A DNA stretch of 64,000 bases, from contig CAJUEL010000023.1 in the NCBI GenBank assembly GCA_910585455.1, positions 6,744 through 70,743 on the forward strand, read 5' to 3'. The notes beneath the pieces are model-generated. The model had not been told where the DNA came from. It searched no databases and worked only from the letters and a program-made list of their open reading frames with translations. This DNA is from an uncultured Eisenbergiella sp. (GTDB lineage: Bacteria > Bacillota > Clostridia > Lachnospirales > Lachnospiraceae). Positions 1-7,299 of the stretch are shown in pieces; positions within the stretch are counted from its first letter, which is position 1; the number at the start of each line of letters is the position of its first letter. Both the position numbers and the translations under genes were made by a program.

Positions 1-456
1 GAGCATGCGGATCCTGTGGATGCCATGAGACGGCAGGAGAATGAGCTGCTTAATCAAATGGAAATGCTAAGCGGCGCGCTCGAGCTGTGCCGCCGTCTGC
101 AAAAGGAGGAAAATATGCAGAATATCGATGTGGATTTTTATTTGAACTATGTGAAGACAGAGGAACATTCCGGGAAAAAATTTGCGGGTGCGGAGGAGCT
201 TTTGGAGGATTTTTCCGATTTTACCGGAATATCACAGTTTCGGGGCGATCCTTATCTGGGCAGACTTTTTGCGAATCCATGGGCCGCGCGGATTCTGTCG
301 CTGATTCTGCTCGTCTGCCTCATCGCCTTTCCGGCCTGGGATATATTAACCGGTCTTTTAACCGGCGATCCCATACATGTTGGCAGCATCACGCTCTGGG
401 TTTTTATCATTGCCAGTCTTTTGGGCGGCTTTCTCTTTTTCAAAAAGAAAAAATGA
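1..456 (+). CDS. C-terminal part of a MerR-type regulator with membrane tail (partial)
   Basis: The reading frame is open from base 1, so the gene begins before the window; an internal GTG at 16 has no convincing ribosome-binding site. What remains is about 150 residues: a helical stretch ending in ELCRRLQKEE, typical of the coiled-coil that follows the DNA-binding domain in MerR-like proteins, an acidic linker, then two hydrophobic segments (roughly residues 95-117 and 125-140 from the GTG) and a lysine-rich C-terminus. The MerR assignment is inferred from the coiled-coil and the overall plan, because the helix-turn-helix lies outside the window. A membrane-anchored regulator is the simplest reading. 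The stop codon directly abuts a mobile element. Confidence 0.5.
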   Translation, partial: EHADPVDAMRRQENELLNQMEMLSGALELCRRLQKEENMQNIDVDFYLNYVKTEEHSGKKFAGAEELLEDFSDFTGISQFRGDPYLGRLFANPWAARILSLILLVCLIAFPAWDILTGLLTGDPIHVGSITLWVFIIASLLGGFLFFKKKK

Positions 457-590
457 GTCACTATTCAGACAGGTCTGCGCGTTCACCGCGCAGACCGTAA
501 AAAAACGTAGTGGCAACAGGCATCCGCCCCATCGCGAAGCGATTTTTATGGGCGGATGCCGTTACTATTCAGACGTGTCTGAATAGTAAC
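457..590. mobile_element. 134-bp MITE-like element, copy A
   Basis: A non-coding element starting gtcactattcagac and ending in a perfect 30-bp palindrome (561-590). It is bracketed by an exact 8-bp direct repeat, aaaaatga, at 449-456 and 591-598, as expected of a transposition target duplication. Inside are two hairpins: GGTCTGCGCG with its complement (472-495), and a GGCATCCGCCC/GGGCGGATGCC pair (520-560). The copy at 26553-26686 has the same length, order and internal hairpins. No transposase is encoded, so movement would need one supplied in trans. Confidence 0.85.
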
Positions 591-611
591 AAAAATGAGC
601 ATGTCATTGGC

Positions 612-1217
612 TCATGACTGCCCAGACCGTGACGCTTCGAAAGCTTCCCGGATTTCCTCAAATGTCCGGACCGCCGGCGGATTGCTCTCATGCGCCCCGG
701 GCAGCTTTTCCATCCACACCATATTATACCAGTTTCCGAATTTATAGCCGCACTGGTGGAATTCTCCCACCAGGCGGTAACCCAGATGCGCATGGAACTG
801 TACACTGTTTTTGTCAAGATAACGGTCTTCTTTTTCCGGATATGCAATGCAGGCATTCAGGTTCAGGATGTTCTGCAGAGAAAGCGCCTTTTCCAGCGCC
901 CCGTACAGCGCCTTTCCTACGCCGGCCTTCGTCACGCCCATCTTCACATATATGCTCGTTTCCACCGCCCAGCCATATGCGGGACGCGCATGAAAGGGGC
1001 CGGCATAGGCATAACCGACGATTTCTCCGTTTTTCTCAGCTATAAGCCAGGGATATCGGGGCAGGATGCGCCTGATACGCTCTTCAAACTCCAAGACGGT
1101 TGGCGTCTCATACTCGAATGTGACCGCCGTTTTCTCCACATATGGCGCATAAATCGCGCACAGTGCTGTCGCGTCCTGCGGTGTCGCGACCCGGATATCC
1201 ACACTTTCCCTGCGCAT
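612..1217 (-). CDS. GNAT-family N-acetyltransferase (phosphinothricin acetyltransferase-like)
   Basis: About 200 residues with the single-domain GNAT plan. The N-terminus DIRVATPQDATALCAIYAPY matches the start of PAT/YwnH-type acetyltransferases, and GVGKALYGALEKAL forms the acetyl-CoA pyrophosphate loop. The C-terminal motif GYRLVGEFHQCGYKFGNWYNM is also typical of that group, which acetylates amino groups of small molecules such as phosphinothricin or methionine sulfoximine. The start at 1217 is chosen because GGAGG (1227-1231) lies 9 bases upstream; an ATG at 1226 would overlap that site. The C-terminus carries an extra charged tail of about 25 residues. The natural substrate is unknown. 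Confidence 0.85.
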   Translation of the reverse strand: MRRESVDIRVATPQDATALCAIYAPYVEKTAVTFEYETPTVLEFEERIRRILPRYPWLIAEKNGEIVGYAYAGPFHARPAYGWAVETSIYVKMGVTKAGVGKALYGALEKALSLQNILNLNACIAYPEKEDRYLDKNSVQFHAHLGYRLVGEFHQCGYKFGNWYNMVWMEKLPGAHESNPPAVRTFEEIREAFEASRSGQS

Positions 1218-1368
1218 CTTTTTCATCCTCCATCATTTATGATCCCCCGACAGCCCTGCGGGAATGAAAACTCTTTTTCTATATTATAGTGCCGTTTTCT
1301 GCCCATCACAAGGGAAAATCATAAAAACCATTCTTGTGAGATAAGCCTGTAAAACCGTCAATCGTCCA

Positions 1369-1397
1369 ATGACAAACAGGAATAAGTACGCTATAAT
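1369..1397 (+). promoter_or_regulatory. Promoter of the DUF3791-DUF3990 module
   Basis: ATGACA (1369-1374) and TATAAT (1392-1397) are separated by 17 bases and lie about 50 bases before the first gene. Confidence 0.6.
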
Positions 1398-1447
1398 AGA
1401 GATAGTAGCTACCATATGCCGTATGATTATTACAGGAGGGACTATTT

Positions 1448-1687
1448 ATGATACCGAATGAAAAAATCAAAAACTCCAGCGAGTTGGAATTTGTCATATT
1501 CTGCATCGAAAACGTCGCAGCAAGACTGGACGTAAATGCAGAAAGGGTCTACAATGCATTTACCGGAATAAGCGATATTTTGTATGGTTACATCGTACCG
1601 GAATATGAAGTCCTGCACACCCAGAGCCGGGAATATATTATAAACGACCTCCTTGATGTAATGAAAGAAAGGGGGATTCAAGTATGA
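1448..1687 (+). CDS. DUF3791-type small protein
   Basis: A 79-residue protein with the DUF3791 look: a short helical N-terminus (FVIFCIENVAARLDV), the YNAFTGISDILYGYIVPEYEVLHTQ region and a C-terminal helix. AGGAGGG precedes the ATG at a good distance. It overlaps the next gene (1684) by 4 bases, so the three genes 1448-2150 form one translationally coupled unit. Proteins of this family are commonly found beside DUF3990 genes, which suggests a partner or antitoxin-like role. That role is inference; no biochemical function is known to me. Confidence 0.7.
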   Translation: MIPNEKIKNSSELEFVIFCIENVAARLDVNAERVYNAFTGISDILYGYIVPEYEVLHTQSREYIINDLLDVMKERGIQV

Positions 1688-1944
1688 TTCTTTATCACGG
1701 TTCCTGGCTGGAAATCGCCAGACCGGATTTGACCCACTCTCGCCCCAATGTAGATTTCGGGCGTGGCTTTTATGTTACTCCTCTGTATGAACAGGCGGTC
1801 AAGTGGTGTGGCAAATTCAAGCGTCGTGGGAAAGACGGAATCATTTCCCGGTATATGTTCGATGAAAAACCGAACCTGCAAATCTGTTTCCGTACAGAGA
1901 AAGCGCTGGCACTCTTGTGCTTTGAAGGGAGCAAAACAGTATGA
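1684..1944 (+). CDS. DUF3990 protein with internal deletion (86 residues)
   Basis: The N-terminal half carries the family's hallmark MILYHGS and FGRGFYVT motifs, resembling ADP-ribosyltransferase folds. The last 25 residues (QICFRTEKALALLCFEGSK) look like the family's normal C-terminus. Compared with the full-length relative at 6287-6760, roughly 65 residues between these parts are missing, including the segment corresponding to HPYDIVEGPMANDTIWNYV. The frame is intact, so this is a clean in-frame deletion and not a frameshift. The protein is probably inactive as an enzyme. It overlaps the genes on both sides by 4 bases. Confidence 0.7.
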   Translation: MILYHGSWLEIARPDLTHSRPNVDFGRGFYVTPLYEQAVKWCGKFKRRGKDGIISRYMFDEKPNLQICFRTEKALALLCFEGSKTV

Positions 1945-2150
1945 ATGCAAATCCGATTCTGCTTCAAAAAAAATACAGCCGTGTGATCGCATGCTTTGCC
2001 AAACGGCAGGACATCTCCTTGGATGCGGCACTGGGCTTCTTCTACCATTCCGAGGTCTATCAGCTGATGCGGAATGGCATTTCCGATATGCATTGCATGA
2101 GTGATGCGTATCTGGCCGAAGAGCTGGTACAGGAATACCATCGCTCTTAA
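1941..2150 (+). CDS. DUF3791-like small protein, second copy
   Basis: A 69-residue protein starting within the ATGA overlap with the truncated DUF3990 gene. Residues such as AALGFFYHSEVYQLMRNGISD and the C-terminal ELVQEYHRS resemble the small helical proteins that accompany DUF3990. It is only distantly similar to the 1448 gene. Its place at the end of the module suggests it binds or neutralises the DUF3990 product, but this is inference from position alone. Confidence 0.6.
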   Translation: MNANPILLQKKYSRVIACFAKRQDISLDAALGFFYHSEVYQLMRNGISDMHCMSDAYLAEELVQEYHRS

Positions 2151-2157
2151 CAGGTAT

Positions 2158-2187
2158 TCCTTCCTGTCGATAAGCCGCCAGGAAGGA
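2158..2187. terminator. Hairpin between convergent genes
   Basis: TCCTTCCTG pairs with CAGGAAGGA across a 12-base loop, between the convergent genes ending at 2150 and 2220. There is no good T-run, so factor-independent termination is uncertain. Confidence 0.35.
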
Positions 2188-2219
2188 CTCCTGTCATATT
2201 CAGAGTATGCGCAAACATC

Positions 2220-2672
2220 TTACATCTCCCGGATCCTTTCATTGATTTCCCGCAGCTTTCTCTTCATCGCCATATAGCGCGACGCCCAGATGCCCAGATA
2301 AATCAGGAAAAACACTCCCAAATATCCGAGAATCCCCCCCAGGCTGTGCTCCATCCAGTGCATCAGCCATGCGAGCGGCATCGTAACTGCGGAGAAGAAA
2401 ATCAAATGAGTCGCCGTCTGACGCAGCAGGCTCCATTCCTCAATGTCCCAGATCACAGACATTCCGCCACAAAGCGCGCCATACAGCATGGAGCCCAAAA
2501 GCTGTACCACCACCGCCCGGATTTCGCTGCCGCATGCCGCTTCCAGTCCGGGCACCACCGGATAATATGCCCCGTCTCCATACAGCAGGGAAAACAAAAC
2601 CGTGATCAGCGTACTGATCGTTACCCCAATAGGCGCTCCCAGTAAACAATACATTATGATTCTTTTTTTCAT
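2220..2672 (-). CDS. DUF3021 membrane protein
   Basis: A 150-residue protein with four hydrophobic segments (about residues 8-30, 55-75, 88-108 and 113-132) and a charged C-terminal tail (MKRKLREINERIREM). This topology and length match DUF3021. Such proteins are regularly encoded directly after a LytTR regulator, as here (16-base gap), and several are thought to antagonise or modulate that regulator at the membrane. GGAGCG precedes the ATG. There are no catalytic motifs. Confidence 0.8.
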   Translation of the reverse strand: MKKRIIMYCLLGAPIGVTISTLITVLFSLLYGDGAYYPVVPGLEAACGSEIRAVVVQLLGSMLYGALCGGMSVIWDIEEWSLLRQTATHLIFFSAVTMPLAWLMHWMEHSLGGILGYLGVFFLIYLGIWASRYMAMKRKLREINERIREM

Positions 2673-2688
2673 TCCGCTTTCGCTCCTT

Positions 2689-3129
2689 TCATAATCCCAA
2701 AGCCTTTTTAATTTTTGTCACATAGCGTCTGGAAACCCAGGTCGTTGTCCCGTCCTCCAATGTAACGCCAATCGTGCCGGTAAAGCTTAAGTCAAATTCC
2801 TTCACCCTGCGCAGGTTGATGATTTCTGAATTGGAAATCCGGACAAAGCAGCTTTTATCCAGCCGTTCCTCCAGCTCATAGAGCCGTAAGCGAACCGTAT
2901 ATTCCCCCTCCGGCATCGCAACGCATACCTTCCCTGATGCGGCATACGCCCGCAGGATGGAGTCCTGCTGCAAAATCCATGCCTTTTCTTCCCGGAATCC
3001 CACCAGCATTTTCGCAGTGTCCTCCGACAGCCTCCGGATGATGTCCTGTACTTCCTCTGTCATCTGCGCTGTCAGGATGATAACCTTTGGCTCTTTGCAG
3101 CTTTCATCCGTTTTTACCTCGATTTGCAT
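2689..3129 (-). CDS. LytTR-domain DNA-binding regulator
   Basis: 147 residues. The C-terminal 95 residues form a LytTR domain (EGEYTVRLRLYELEERL, then FVRISNSEIINLRRVKEF and TTWVSRRYVTKIKKAL). No receiver domain is present, so this is the small stand-alone class. The start at 3129 is preceded by AAAGGAGGG; in-frame codons further upstream lie inside a repeat fragment (3146-3179) and are rejected. It is co-transcribed with the DUF3021 gene, and such pairs usually regulate their own operon. The regulatory input is unknown. Confidence 0.85.
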   Translation of the reverse strand: MQIEVKTDESCKEPKVIILTAQMTEEVQDIIRRLSEDTAKMLVGFREEKAWILQQDSILRAYAASGKVCVAMPEGEYTVRLRLYELEERLDKSCFVRISNSEIINLRRVKEFDLSFTGTIGVTLEDGTTTWVSRRYVTKIKKALGL

Positions 3130-3145
3130 ATTCCCTCCTTTCCCG

Positions 3146-3179
3146 CGCGGTGAACGCTCAGACCTGGCTGAACTGTTAC
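3146..3179 (-). repeat. Solo end of the 134-bp mobile element
   Basis: Read on the minus strand it begins GTAACAGTTCAGCCAGGTCT and runs into the element's first hairpin (GCGTTCACCGCG), matching the left end of the copies at 457 and 26553. The flanks ctttcccg (3138-3145) and ctttcgcg (3180-3187) agree at 7 of 8 positions, so it may be a short insertion in its own right. It sits in the 5' leader of the LytTR gene. Confidence 0.55.
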
Positions 3180-3295
3180 CTTTCGCGTTCTTTATCATCA
3201 GTATAGCAATATTTTTCATCCATTCCACAATTTTTCAACAGGTGGTCGCCTGCGAAGAATAAGTGGCGGTTTTATGGTGGATTTTTATGGGGGAT

Positions 3296-3404
3296 ATGGT
3301 AAAATAACGATAGATATTTTACCGGCGCCGAGCGAAGCGAGTGTGCATCGCGCAGCGCACCATGTCTGCATGCAGACATGGTAAAATAACGATAGATATT
3401 TCAA
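3296..3404. repeat. Direct repeat flanking a palindromic insert
   Basis: A 24-base sequence (atggtaaaataacgatagat plus four bases) occurs at 3296-3319 and again at 3378-3401. Between the copies is a 58-base GC-rich insert with two hairpins: GTGCATCGCGCAGCGCAC, and a perfect CATGTCTGCA/TGCAGACATG palindrome that runs into the second copy. The second copy lies about 30 bases before the gene at 3432 and may carry its -10 element. Confidence 0.6.
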
Positions 3405-3431
3405 TCTATTCCAGGAAAGGAAGCGCTTCTC

Positions 3432-3749
3432 ATGGCAGGCAGGATTTTAGACGAATCGCTCATCTATGAAATACTCTCCGTCGTGGAGGAAATACCGGCA
3501 GGAAAGGTTGCCTCCTACGGGCAGCTCGCCCGGCTGATCGGCAGGGACAAAAACGCCCGTCTGGTGGGCAAGGTTTTAAGTATGGCGGACTATTACGGGG
3601 AATATCCCTGCCACCGCGTCGTCAACCACGCCGGACGGCCTGCGCCCCATTTTATGGAACAGAGGCGCTTATTGGAACAGGAAGGTGTGGAATTTGAGAA
3701 TAATGGCTGCGTTAATATGAAAAAATATCAATGGAATGACCATGAATAA
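3432..3749 (+). CDS. Small MGMT-family DNA-binding protein
   Basis: 105 residues consisting only of the DNA-binding, alkyl-acceptor domain of O6-alkylguanine-DNA methyltransferases. The wing-helix motif GKVASYGQLARLIG, the active-site motif YPCHRVVN and the downstream RRLLEQEGVEF are clear. The acceptor Cys is present, so this need not be an alkyltransferase-like protein lacking it, although the N-terminal domain of Ogt/Ada is absent. GGAAAGGAAG precedes the ATG. It is followed after 29 bases by a full-length Ogt, giving a two-gene alkylation-repair operon. Confidence 0.8.
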   Translation: MAGRILDESLIYEILSVVEEIPAGKVASYGQLARLIGRDKNARLVGKVLSMADYYGEYPCHRVVNHAGRPAPHFMEQRRLLEQEGVEFENNGCVNMKKYQWNDHE

Positions 3750-3778
3750 CATTATCCGTTTCAGAAAGCAGGTGACCT

Positions 3779-4282
3779 ATGTTATACACCACTCATTATG
3801 ATTCGCCGCTCGGGCAAATTCTTCTGGCGGCGAAGGAAAACGCCCTCGTCGGATTATGGTTTGAAGGGCAGAAATATTTCTTATCCGGTTTTGAAGAGGA
3901 ACGCACAGAAAATCCACAGGATAGCGCCCTTACACAGGCCGTTTTCTGGCTGGACAGCTATTTTGCGGGAAAACAACCCAGACCGGACGCTCTGCCCCTT
4001 TCTCCCGTCGGAAGCAATTTCCGACAGACCGTCTGGAAAATTCTGTGCGAAATCCCCTACGGCAGCACGATCACTTATGCAAGGGTCGCCCAGCTGGCTG
4101 CCAAAAGGCTGGGACTTCCCCACATGTCCGCCCAGGCGGCGGGCGGTGCGGTCGCTCACAACCCCATTTCCATCATCATCCCCTGTCACAGAGTGATCGG
4201 CTCAAACGGCAGTCTGACCGGATATGCGGGCGGCATTGAGAAAAAAATCCGGCTTCTGGAGCATGAGGGAGCACAATTTTGA
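3779..4282 (+). CDS. ogt: Methylated-DNA--protein-cysteine methyltransferase
   Basis: 167 residues with both domains of the family: an N-terminal RNase H-like domain (residues 1-80) and a C-terminal domain carrying the arginine-finger region, the active-site motif IPCHRVIGSNGSLTGYAGG and the end LLEHEG. It transfers alkyl groups from O6-alkylguanine or O4-alkylthymine in DNA to its own Cys in a single-use reaction. AGGTG precedes the ATG. It is co-oriented with and close to the smaller MGMT protein at 3432. Confidence 0.9.
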   Translation: MLYTTHYDSPLGQILLAAKENALVGLWFEGQKYFLSGFEEERTENPQDSALTQAVFWLDSYFAGKQPRPDALPLSPVGSNFRQTVWKILCEIPYGSTITYARVAQLAAKRLGLPHMSAQAAGGAVAHNPISIIIPCHRVIGSNGSLTGYAGGIEKKIRLLEHEGAQF

Positions 4283-4604
4283 AATTCCCTCCGCATCCTT
4301 TTTTTCGACAATTTGGAACCCATCCGCAAATCAGGCATACTATTAATGTATGAATGAAAAACCAGAATATGCTAATTGTCTGAATGGAAATATTGCATTT
4401 TTCCGGAATTTTTATCAGGCATTCTGTCCATACTAATCTGGCGCGCCAGGAGCCGGTGTGCTCTCTTCAAAAAACGCGTGCAATGTAAACGATTATTTGC
4501 TATAATGAGCGTTAGCGAGAAGGGTGGAAGTGTTCCCCCTGCGAGCGGCGAGTGGCATTCACAGGCGCCGGCGCCTGTGACAATTGGGCGTTATGGAGGA
4601 TGCT
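4283..4604 (+). promoter_or_regulatory. Intergenic leader with promoter and 18-bp palindrome
   Basis: No gene is supported here. TGCAAT (4479-4484) and TATAAT (4501-4506), 16 bases apart, form a promoter for the ireB-murA pair. The roughly 95-base leader contains a perfect palindrome, ACAGGCGCCGGCGCCTGT (4561-4578), which would place a stable hairpin about 27 bases before the ireB start. A short T-run at 4301-4307 follows ogt without a strong hairpin. Confidence 0.5.
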
Positions 4605-4865
4605 ATGCAAAATGAGCAAACAGAATGCTTTGGCAGTGGATTCCATCCGGACTACCAACAGCTTTCCGGGGATTTTCTCAAAATATGCTCCGGAATCAGG
4701 GAAAAAGGGTATCGGGTCAGCGATCAGTTGATTGGTTATTTGCTTTCAAGAGATCCTTCCTACATTACCAAGAATAACGATGCAAGAAAACTGATTTTAA
4801 AATATGATGTGGATATTCTTCTGGATTTTTTAATTCAAAATTATTTAAACGGGAAGGAAATCTGA
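4605..4865 (+). CDS. IreB/ReoM-like regulatory phosphoprotein (UPF0297)
   Basis: 86 residues. The motif REKGYRVSDQLIGYLLSRDP followed by SYIT, NARK-like spacing and the C-terminal LLDFLIQNYL is the signature of the IreB (YrzL, UPF0297) family. In Enterococcus IreB is a substrate of the kinase IreK and affects cephalosporin resistance; in Listeria its homologue ReoM controls proteolysis of MurA. Here it ends 3 bases before a MurA gene, so the pair likely forms one operon with a direct regulatory link. The N-terminal tail differs from typical members. The start at 4605 has GGAGGA only 4 bases upstream; an ATG at 4593 is the alternative. Confidence 0.75.
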   Translation: MQNEQTECFGSGFHPDYQQLSGDFLKICSGIREKGYRVSDQLIGYLLSRDPSYITKNNDARKLILKYDVDILLDFLIQNYLNGKEI

Positions 4866-4868
4866 TAA

Positions 4869-6137
4869 ATGAGTCGTGATAACAGACATTTTTATATTAC
4901 CGGCGGAAAAAAGCTCAGCGGCGAGGTGACGATAGAGGGCTCCAAAAATTCAACTCTGGTATGCATGGCTGCCGCCTGCCTGGCGGATGAGGATTCTGTC
5001 GTCACGCTGACAAATGTGCCGGATATTTCCGATGTGGGCGTGATGTCTGAAATACTGAGAACTTTAGGGAAAAAAATCACCTGCAGGGACGGCATCATGG
5101 AAATCAGCGGCAGGCTGGAATTTGCGGAAATTCCCAGGACGCTCACCGGGGCGATCCGGGGCTCCGTATATTGTCTGGGTCTGATGATCGGCATGCTCGG
5201 GAAGGTCTATCTGGGACTGCCGGGAGGCGACCGGATCGGCGACCGCCCGATCGATATTCATTTAGACAGCCTGGAATCCATGGGCATGAAATATGAGCTC
5301 AAGGGCGGCGTCATCCTGGCATCCGCCCCCGAGGGCTTACAGGGGCGCAGCATTTTCCTGCGTTTTCCCAGCGTGGGCGCCACCTGCAACGTCATTCTCG
5401 CAGCGGCGCGGGCGTCCGGCAAAACGGTGATCAGCAACTGCGCCAAGGAGCCGGAAATCGTGGATCTGGCAAACCTGATGTCAGAAATGGGCATCAAGGT
5501 GATCGGCGCCGGTTCCGACAAAATCATCATTTACGGCGCCGAAAAGACAACCTGCCGCGTCACCCATGAGGTGATCTCTGACCGCATCGAAACCGGTGTA
5601 TTTCTCACCGCCGTTTCCATCACCGGCGGAGAAGCCGTCATCAAAAACTGCGTCCCTTATCACAGCTATCCCCTGCTTTCCGTCCTCGAACGGGCAGGTA
5701 TCAAAATCGAATCGGGCGACAGTGAGATTTACGTTCGCGGAAGTGATCAGATTCGTCCCATGAAGGTCACCACCATGCCCTTTCCCGGCGTTGCCACGGA
5801 TATGCAGCCCCTGCTGACCGTCCTCGCCCTGAAGGCGGACGGGGAATCGCAGATCACGGACCTGGTGTTTCCGGACCGTTTTTCGTACATTTATGAGCTT
5901 AAAAAAATGGGAGCCTATGTGGAGCACCGGGGCAATACGGTGCGGGTGATCGGCGGAAAGGAATTAAACGGTATTTCCGTCACCGGAAATGATATCCGCG
6001 CTGTCACCGCCCTGATCTGCGCCGGACTCATCGCGGGCGATATCACGGAGGTGGAGGGCATGGCGCATATCGAAAGAGGCTATAAGGATTTTATCCCCAA
6101 GCTGAACAGCCTGGGGGCACATATTGATGTATATTGA
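4869..6137 (+). CDS. murA: UDP-N-acetylglucosamine 1-carboxyvinyltransferase paralogue, Cys-to-Asp at the fosfomycin site
   Basis: 422 residues with the two-lobed EPSP synthase/MurA fold. It transfers enolpyruvate from PEP to UDP-GlcNAc, the first committed step of peptidoglycan synthesis. Lys26 in EGSKNS corresponds to the catalytic Lys22 of E. coli MurA, and TDMQPLLTVLAL carries the general-base Asp. The mobile-loop motif, normally GGCAIGxRPxD, reads GGDRIGDRPID: Asp121 replaces the Cys alkylated by fosfomycin, and Arg126 corresponds to Arg120. Natural Cys-to-Asp MurA enzymes are active and fosfomycin-insensitive. It follows an IreB/ReoM-like gene. It is probably one of two or more murA genes in the genome. 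Confidence 0.88.
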   Translation: MSRDNRHFYITGGKKLSGEVTIEGSKNSTLVCMAAACLADEDSVVTLTNVPDISDVGVMSEILRTLGKKITCRDGIMEISGRLEFAEIPRTLTGAIRGSVYCLGLMIGMLGKVYLGLPGGDRIGDRPIDIHLDSLESMGMKYELKGGVILASAPEGLQGRSIFLRFPSVGATCNVILAAARASGKTVISNCAKEPEIVDLANLMSEMGIKVIGAGSDKIIIYGAEKTTCRVTHEVISDRIETGVFLTAVSITGGEAVIKNCVPYHSYPLLSVLERAGIKIESGDSEIYVRGSDQIRPMKVTTMPFPGVATDMQPLLTVLALKADGESQITDLVFPDRFSYIYELKKMGAYVEHRGNTVRVIGGKELNGISVTGNDIRAVTALICAGLIAGDITEVEGMAHIERGYKDFIPKLNSLGAHIDVY

Positions 6138-6286
6138 TATTTTTCTGATAAAATGAATCATACAATAGCGAATGATGGCGGTTTGCCGTTTCCCCGCTGC
6201 CGCCGCCTGTCGGGCACTGGCAAAATGCAGGGCGCAAGGCGGCGGTAAATTCTAATCTGTAATAAGGAAGTTTGGGGGATAAATAC

Positions 6287-6760
6287 ATGATTCTCTATCA
6301 TGCAAGTAAAGAAATCGTTGAATTTCCAGAAGTGAGAAAGACAAGATATACAAAAGATTTCTCATGGGGCTTTTATTGTACGGCTGATTTTAAGCAGGCG
6401 GTGAGATGGGCCAACCGTGGAGATGGAAATCCGATAATCAATTACTATTCCTATGAACAGAAAGAAGAATTGTCTATCCTGAAATTTGACAGTATGACGG
6501 ATGAATGGTTGAATTTTATTGCAAAGTGCCGAAGTGGGGAAACACATCCTTATGATATTGTTGAGGGACCAATGGCGAATGATACAATTTGGAATTATGT
6601 GAATGACTTTCTTTCGGGCAGAATAAGCCGTAGGCAGTTCTGGATAATGGCAGAGTTCAAATATCCAACTCATCAGATAAGCTTTCATACATTATCAGCG
6701 CTCAATTGTTTAACATTTGACAGGAGTGAAATTGTTTATGACGGAAAAAGAAAAGAATGA
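6287..6760 (+). CDS. DUF3990 protein, full length (ADP-ribosyltransferase-like)
   Basis: 157 residues. MILYHASKE and DFSWGFYCTADFKQAVRWA match the first half of DUF3990 and resemble the NAD-binding face of ADP-ribosyltransferases; HPYDIVEGPMANDTIWNYV and the C-terminal TLSALNCLTFDRSEIVYDG complete the family. GGGGGA lies before the ATG at 6287. It overlaps its downstream partner by 23 bases. The gene is much more AT-rich than murA just upstream, indicating recent acquisition. A toxin role is a hypothesis based on fold resemblance and on pairing with a small partner. Confidence 0.7.
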   Translation: MILYHASKEIVEFPEVRKTRYTKDFSWGFYCTADFKQAVRWANRGDGNPIINYYSYEQKEELSILKFDSMTDEWLNFIAKCRSGETHPYDIVEGPMANDTIWNYVNDFLSGRISRRQFWIMAEFKYPTHQISFHTLSALNCLTFDRSEIVYDGKRKE

Positions 6761-7181
6761 TTTTTTTTATGTTTGTTCCTTAATTGAATACGTTGCGCGC
6801 CAGACACAAAACAGACGGGGAGTTATTGTAAAAATATTAGGAAAAGAAGGTATTGAAAAGCAACTGTATGATGCGGAAGTAAATCATTGCCTTTCTTTTG
6901 AACAGGTGAGCGATGAATTAATTGAGCATTATAAAATCCAGGAAGGCGATTTTGACACAATAACAGGGTGCAAATATACGGTTCCCAGCTACCTTGATAT
7001 TGGTAAATTATATAGCATTATGATTGAAGACTGTGCCGAACCCGGAAAAGAAGTTGAAGAGTTGCTAAAAATTTTCGCGTCCTTTATAAGCGATAAGATA
7101 TCGAATTTTCAAACGGATGTATATTATCAAAATCCGAACTATCTGGAATGTTCGTATAAGGCTGGCTATTTATTAGATTAA
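6738..7181 (+). CDS. Partner of the DUF3990 protein (unknown family)
   Basis: 147 residues, helical and acidic, starting inside the end of the DUF3990 gene with AGGAG 11 bases upstream. An N-terminal stretch (FYVCSLIEYVARQTQNRRG) resembles the start of DUF3791 proteins, followed by a longer region (KYTVPSYLDIGKLYSIMIED) not seen in the small copies at 1448 and 1941. The overlap implies translational coupling, as in toxin-antitoxin pairs. No catalytic motif is seen. A strong terminator follows at once. Confidence 0.6.
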   Translation: MTEKEKNDFFYVCSLIEYVARQTQNRRGVIVKILGKEGIEKQLYDAEVNHCLSFEQVSDELIEHYKIQEGDFDTITGCKYTVPSYLDIGKLYSIMIEDCAEPGKEVEELLKIFASFISDKISNFQTDVYYQNPNYLECSYKAGYLLD

Positions 7182-7194
7182 GAAGGTTTATGTA

Positions 7195-7237
7195 AAAATC
7201 GCTGTAGCCTTGTAAACACAAGGGATACAGCGATTTT
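7195..7237. terminator. Bidirectional terminator
   Basis: AAAATCGCTGTA pairs with TACAGCGATTTT around a short loop, giving an A-run on one side and a T-run on the other. It separates the DUF3990 unit (+) from the ABC pair (-). Confidence 0.85.
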
Positions 7238-7299
7238 ATTCTGCTCAAACTATCAAAGGCAGAATTATAGTATTTTTAAAAAACATTTTTCTTCCTCCC

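Noticed and set aside
4376..4615. A 79-codon frame before ireB
   Set aside because: No ribosome-binding site, no family resemblance, and it contains the promoter and leader of the ireB-murA pair.
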